Source of the DNA: Laguncularia racemosa
Lineage: Eukaryota; Streptophyta; Magnoliopsida; Myrtales; Combretaceae
Length of the DNA: 64,000 nucleotides
Assembly: GCA_037954665.1 (NCBI GenBank)
Contig: JBBMOL010000065.1
Location: 1,116,001 to 1,180,000, forward strand
Direction: 5' to 3'
Part shown: in pieces, positions 59,001-64,000 of the stretch
Numbering within the stretch: the first letter of the stretch is position 1
How the letters are laid out: every line of letters starts with the position of its first letter
Translations under genes and position numbers: made by a program
The notes under the pieces: generated by a model
Database searches by the model: none
Seen by the model: only the letters and a program-made list of their open reading frames with translations
Told to the model about the DNA's origin: nothing

Positions 59001-59774
59001 AATTAAAAATTGATAAAATAAACACTATGCCTCAACATTAGTGTAATATGTTGATCCAAACAACTACAAGATGTAAACCTTAGTAGAATTCTTCCACTTC
59101 AACATAATTAATTTACACATGCAACTGATTTTAAAACTTCATATTCAATTAGGATGTATTCCTTATTGTCCAAATTTTACAAATTAGCAAATAAATCAAT
59201 TGAGTAGAAGTGTCTTTTACAGAAATGAAAGATGATTTCACTTTCAATATAATAGCAATCCTTTTCCTCTTCCTTTCGTCACTTCTAAAACCAAAATTGA
59301 ATCAACACCACAAGCAGCAACAATGAATCTTAATTGTGCCCCACTACCTTAGATAAGTAGTGCAGCTATATACAAATGAGTATATATGACTGTTGAAATA
59401 TGGATTTGTACAAAATGTTTATTTTGTAATGCATAAATATGCATTACCATATGATTTTACGCGTTTAGAAAAATAGGTTTTGTTATTTTTTTTCTTTTCC
59501 CTTTTTTTCATGTTTATAACACTGAAATTTAATTCATTAAAGTAATATTATTATCGAGATTTTCTTTAAATTATATGAATATATCTCTTAGATGTAAGCA
59601 AAGACTTCATATTTATGAATAGCTACGATAAAAAAACAATAAAAGGAAAAATTGCACAATTTGAACTAAAAAATCTGGATATGTCAAAATTTTTCCTTTT
59701 TTTTAACTAAATTAATTACAAAAATAATGGTCCTTTTTGAAAATATTGACCATATGTAAAGGAAAATAAAAAGA
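56001..59774. other. Intergenic DNA upstream of the MYB copy B duplication
   Basis: The palindrome-rich repeat DNA fades out by about 56,150. The remaining 3.6 kb is AT-rich. I see no supported gene on either strand, only short frames such as 57,501-57,208 (-), which is biased in composition. Poly-A or poly-T runs occur near 57,238, 58,541 and 58,640. Confidence 0.45.
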
Positions 59775-59854
59775 AAAAGGAGATAGAACCTTAACTTAAC
59801 CTAGACGGAGAATACCCAACCCCTGGTCGAATGTTCCGGACTTGCCTTCTCCTC

Positions 59855-59860
59855 CACGTG
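59855..59860 (+). promoter_or_regulatory. G-box in the MYB copy B promoter
   Basis: CCACGTGG contains a perfect CACGTG, a typical bZIP/bHLH binding core (ABRE-like), about 31 bp before the TATA box. The equivalent position in copy A is CACGAG (20,321-20,326). TGACTCA at 59,876-59,882 is TGATTCA in copy A. Confidence 0.55.
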
Positions 59861-59885
59861 GTGGCACCTCACCGCTGACTCACTC

Positions 59886-59895
59886 CTATAAATGG
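59886..59895 (+). promoter_or_regulatory. TATA box of MYB copy B
   Basis: CTATAAATGG stands about 176 bp before the ATG. The leader between is richer in CT repeats (about 59,920-59,990) than that of copy A. Confidence 0.65.
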
Positions 59896-60061
59896 CAACT
59901 CTACAAACCACATTTCCCAATTCTCTCCTCTCTCTCACGACAACTGTGCGACCCCTTTCTCTCTATCTCTCCTACTCTCTCTCCCTTTTCACACGCACAC
60001 ACCAGAGTCCTTACTCATCGTTCTTGTATCGCCTTTCCTTTCTGATCTTCTAGCGAAGATC

Positions 60062-62830
60062 ATGTCTCCCGGCAACAGCAGCAGCGGTGGCGGCGGCGGC
60101 GGTGGAGAGTTCATGCTATTTGGAGTGAGAGTGGTGGTGGATTCTATGAGGAAGAGTGTGAGCTTAAATGATTTGTCCCAGTACGAACTTCCTCAAGATG
60201 TGAACAACGTGACGGTTTCTCGTAAGGTTGACGGTGATATGGATCATAAGAACAAGGAAGATACCGCTGCTGGTTATGCTTCCGCCGACGATGTACTGTA
60301 CCCCGTCACCGGCCCCCGTGGTGGTGGTAGTACTAGCCGCCACCGTAAGCGAGGTCCGACTCCATACGTACACGCAATTACGTTGTTACTGATCTGGTTT
60401 TGATCATGAATAGTTTCAAACTATCATTTTTTTTTATTTTCATATTCAAATTATAATTTTGATGTCGATGCTGTTTTGATTTGTATGTGGATTGGAATTA
60501 GGAGTTCCATGGACAGAGGAAGAGCACAAGCTGTTCTTGCTTGGATTGCGGAAAGTAGGAAAGGGGGATTGGAGAGGTATATCGAAGAACTACGTGAAAA
60601 CGCGAACTCCAACACAGGTCGCCAGTCATGCTCAGAAATATTTCCTTCGCCGAAGCAACCGCAATCCCCGTCGTCGCCGGTCTAGCCTCTTCGATATCAC
60701 CACCGAAACAGTAAGCCATTTCATTGGTTTTGTTGTTACAGCTTTCAAGTTTCTTTCAAAGTATATTTGAATCTGTTTTGCAGGAAACGTTTTTCGAACT
60801 TGTTTCATCCTTTATTATCATCAAAGTTCTAGAATTATCAAATATATTTGTAGCATTCCAGGTGTTAGCAGTAACGGGCCACTTTCCCTAGCAAGTGAGA
60901 TGGAATCATGAATAATGGTAATTAACCATCATAGAAAATATTAATTGAAGCCAATTTAGATTTTTAGAATGAGAGAATCATTTTCCTCATTCTCGAGTAA
61001 GAGACAAAAGTTATAATTTTCCAGGGCCCCTCGCATACATAGAGAATTCGTTGATCTTGTGAAGTTCTAGCATACAGCTTCTAGGATACTCTCAACTTGC
61101 GTATGTATTTTCTTTTGATTCTTTTAAGGATAAGGGAATCGGATAGAAAGAAGATACTGAAAAGATGGGATAAGGCAGCAAATTCTTATTCCCCCTAACA
61201 AATCAAGAGGATAAAACAATTTACTTTATGGAATGGAAGAAGATTGTATTAAATAGTTATTATTAGGAAATAGGTAGAGTTATAATAAAAAATAAATTAT
61301 TATTATATTATTTAGTTGAATATAATCTATTATTATTATATTATTTAATTCATAAAATTATATAAAAAATAAATTATGAATAAAAAGAAAAATACCAAAA
61401 TCCTCGACACCATTTCTCTCTTCATTCTACCCCTCTCTCTCTCTTCATTCTGTCTCTCTCTCCTCTATTTTTCATGCTCTCTCTATCTCTACTCTGCTCT
61501 CCTTCTCTATCTTTGCTCTGTAGGTTTGGGTGGTGGGTTCGAGCTCAATGGGTTCAAGTGGTAGGTTCAGTGGGTTCAAGTGGTGGTGGTGGGGGGTTCG
61601 GTGGTAGTGGTGATAATTATATAGTGATATTGTGAAGTAAAGGTGTGTTGATGTTGGTGATGTAGAGGAAAAAGAAAATAAGGACAGTCAGGTCTTTCAT
61701 CCACTGGATTGCAATTTCTAAATCTAGTTAAAGAATTATAATTTAATAAAATAAGAAATTGTGATTTTTCATAGAATAGTAAAAAATTGAATTATAAACG
61801 TGACCTCTAATAGACTTGACTTTTCATTACTTGTGGGGCTGTGAAAGTTGATTTCAGTACTGTTTTTCTTGCCTGAATTCTCTCGGTAACCAGACAGCTT
61901 TTACAGCATCATTGCCGCTTTACTTGTTTATTACATGTTATAGACTAGACTTGCTGTCGTTTGCCCTGAAAATGAAACATATCATATGACAAGTAGAATC
62001 TGTGGGTTCAGTTTCTGGGAAATGGAAAAGTTGACTTTTACTTATCAAATACTCGCATCAACTAGTTGGGGATCCATTTTTCTTCTTAGGTTAAGTTTAC
62101 GGTTTGGTCGAATGCACAGCACTATCAGTAATTAATTGGACTGTTGAAATCAGCTTTCGAAATGAATTGTGAGACTTCGATAGTTGATTTTAACGGTCAA
62201 AGCGCTCACTGGTCGGTTCAGTCGACTGAATCTTATAATAAAAAACCCCTTCATTTATCACATCTTGCAATGAGAAATGAAAAACTAACGGCCCACTTGG
62301 ATATTACATCTCTCTGGGGGACCGTTCACAACTTGTGATTAATTACAGACTTGTTTTGTACATGCTGTTCTTCTTTTGCTGTTTAACAAAGTTCCTTCAC
62401 CATCTCTGTGTTTTCCAATCAGCACAAGGTCACAGGATATGTACATCCAGTTACACCAGTTATAGCACCACCCGGAGCTTTCAGCATTACCGGACTCTCA
62501 GCCACGCCCTTCAATGCAGCAGTTGCTCCGCCCGCGGTTCCATCGCCCCAGAATCAGCTTCTTCATAGGCCTTGTGGACAAGGGAAGCAGGTTAATCCCT
62601 GGACAGATGATAGAGCAGGTTCTACTCCGATTTGCCCCATAACTCATCGTTCCTCTTCCTCTACATCTGATCTTAACTTGTCTTTGAAACCAATGGTGGA
62701 TTCATCGGTCCTGTCCCTCGAGTTGTCTTTGCCTTCGGATCACGGTCAGCCGCCTTCGTCTCGGCTCTCTGATTTCGAGTTGTCATCTATTAGTTTCAAT
62801 GAAAGGGACAATCCGGTTAGCGTAGCCTGA
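60062..62830 (+). CDS. SHAQKYF-class 1R-MYB transcription factor, copy B
   Basis: Predicted 300-residue nuclear regulator. Exons are 60,062-60,353, 60,502-60,710 and 62,429-62,830, with the same splice phases as copy A. Exon 1 has a Gly-rich start, EFMLFGVRVVVDSMRKSVS, and ends SRHRKRG. Exon 2 has GVPWTEEEHKLFLLGLRKVGKGDWRGIS, read in pieces, and ASHAQKYFLRRS, then RRRRSSLFDI. Exon 3 has NPWTDDRAGSTP, SDLNLSLKP and LSLELSLPS. The residues typical of the family (Pro in GVPW, Asp in GKGDW, Arg before KRG) are all present, so this copy looks less changed than copy A. Its C-terminus keeps eight extra residues (SSISFNERDN region). Two EAR motifs suggest repression, by family knowledge. The frame is open across all exons and both introns have GT-AG ends. 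The G-box next to the TATA box suggests bZIP or bHLH control; this is inference. Confidence 0.92.
61221..61812. mobile_element. ~590-bp insertion in intron 2 of MYB copy B
   Basis: Copy A reads GGATAAAACG..ACTTGACTTTTTATTAC at this point with about 11 bases between. Copy B has about 590 extra bases: AT-rich ends, a CT-rich middle (61,425-61,510) and a GGTTCAAGTGGTGG-type G/T-rich stretch (61,520-61,610). No clear terminal inverted repeat or coding capacity was seen, so the type of element is open. Confidence 0.6.
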
Positions 62831-63225
62831 CAATTGTTACGGATGGTGTACAATACAAGACTTCAATGATAATTAGGCTAGAAGCTTCAATATACTTCTT
62901 CTGTCTGTATTTTTTTTTTTGGTCTGTGTAGAGACAAATGAGCAGAATGGTTGTACTATATCTCATTAAGATTCACCATATGTAAGAATCTCTCGAGTTC
63001 TCATGACTGGAGGTGTAAATACGCTAAACTAACTCACAAACTACTCGACTCGAGCAACCTCTAATATATAGGGGCTTGCTTTAAGCTTTAATCTAAGTTC
63101 ATCAAGAAGTAGGTCACTTTTTTAATAATCATTGAGTAGTAAAGCAAAGTTTAGCTCTAGGAAATGTAAGCTCGATCGAGTATTAATTTTGAATTTTCAA
63201 GTTGAGTTCACAAACTCAATCCTCT

Positions 63226-64000
63226 TGAAATCCTCTTCTCGTTGTTCTTAAATGAGAAAAGTTTAATTGGGCATGTGATGTAGGACAACGAAAGCAAGAA
63301 ATTATAAAACATGAAAATTGTGAGAAAACATGGAAATGAATAAAAAAAATTAATTTAAATAATGATTATGCTAAAATTGCTAAGAAATTACTAAGAAATA
63401 TATTTTTTTTTATAAAGGGAAACAATAACATGAAAATGATATATCTAATAGCTTTGTACCACTAGATTTAGATTATGGTATCATAACACCCTCGATGTGT
63501 GTGGCTTCACACTATACGACGTATGTTTATGATGGTCTCATACTACTCTTAATTTATATAGCCTCACACTATATAATAGATTTTGATAGTCTCACCATCA
63601 ATGAAAAAGAAGGCATCACACCTCACTTGAAAAATAATTTTGTTATTAAATATCAAGTCATTCTATCTAGGGATGTAAGCAAAATGGGTATTGTCGGGTT
63701 CCTAACCCAACCGTCCCACTAAAAACACTATAGGGTAATACTCTATAGGGTTTGGGATGGATTATGGGTTTTTTTTTTTTAAACCCTATAGGGCTCAAGA
63801 AGGGTAATAGGATAAATGTTAAACATGTTGAAAACCCAAACCCATTAACATATATATATATATTATAATTCAGTTAATAAATATTACTATATATTTAATA
63901 AAAATTTTGAAAAAAAAAATTAAATCAGACCAAGCCATAATTCAACGTCCATTCTAATTTTATAATTATACTACTCACAGTCATACATTTACTCACTTTT
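63226..64000. other. Intergenic DNA with a CTATAGGG repeat element
   Basis: About 63,480-63,600 has an imperfect repeat (GTGTGGCTTCACACTATA..GATGGTCTCA and ATAGCCTCACACTATA..GATAGTCTCA). About 63,670-63,850 has three CTATAGGG words and an AACCCTATAGGGTTTGGG-like inverted arrangement, with AACCCAAACCCATTAA near the end. This looks like a short dispersed element of the kind that begins 'gggatgtaagcaaaatggg'. A TA run follows at 63,850-63,862. No gene was seen. Confidence 0.45.

Larger units (their letters stand above)
59775..63225 (+). repeat. Segmental duplication containing MYB copy B
   Basis: Partner of 20,226-23,140 in the same orientation, separated by about 36.6 kb. It is about 0.5 kb longer, mainly because of an insertion in intron 2 (about 61,221-61,812). 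Confidence 0.9.

Noticed and set aside
59842..60045. 67-codon frame overlapping the copy B promoter and leader
   Set aside because: Its ATG lies upstream of the TATA box, so it is not an upstream ORF of the mRNA, and the translation is biased by the CT-rich leader.

Overview
This window is plant nuclear DNA, most likely from a eudicot. It is AT-rich, its genes have GT-AG introns, and most of its recognisable content is decayed LTR retrotransposons, LINEs, small inverted-repeat elements and mosaics of duplicated non-coding DNA. I saw no rRNA, tRNA, CRISPR array or bacterial-type operon. The species cannot be fixed from sequence alone.

The clearest host genes are two paralogous single-repeat MYB (SHAQKYF class) transcription factors on the + strand. 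MYB copy A spans 20,520-22,788 (293 aa) and copy B spans 60,062-62,830 (300 aa). Each has three exons. Each encodes an LFGV motif in exon 1, the MYB domain with SHAQKYF in exon 2, and two leucine-rich EAR-type repression motifs (LNLSL and LELSL) in exon 3. They lie in a dispersed segmental duplication (about 20,226-23,140 and 59,775-63,225), which includes promoter and 3' flank. The copies differ in promoter boxes, in normally conserved MYB-domain residues and in intron 2 length. Two smaller host genes are proposed, both on the minus strand: a short single-pass membrane protein with a large intron (7,725-11,730) and a 112-aa basic protein of unknown function (29,454-29,792).

Layout. 0-7 kb: a gypsy integrase relic, duplicated blocks arranged X-Y-Y'-X', and an inverted-repeat element. 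7-12 kb: the small membrane-protein gene. 13.5-14.3 kb: copia gag relic. 14.9-18.4 kb: two LINE relics in opposite orientation. 20.2-23.1 kb: MYB copy A. 24-33 kb: mosaic of at least six duplicated segments around the 112-aa gene. 36-38.5 kb: SIRE-like copia relic with a 3' LTR start. 39.5-46.4 kb: a LINE apparently split by a complete but dead Ty3/gypsy element (40,251-45,783). 47.8-49.8 kb: palindrome-rich repeats and a probable solo LTR. 51.9-55.9 kb: a second gypsy element in circularly permuted order between 85-bp direct repeats. 59.8-63.2 kb: MYB copy B.

The most unusual structure is the 51,887-55,915 segment. On the minus strand it reads pol C-terminus, single LTR, primer-binding site, gag, protease and part of the reverse transcriptase, then stops, and it is bounded by an 85-bp duplication of the surrounding DNA (3 mismatches). 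That order cannot result from ordinary linear integration. It suggests capture of a one-LTR circular or autointegrated retroelement DNA at a break with long staggered ends.
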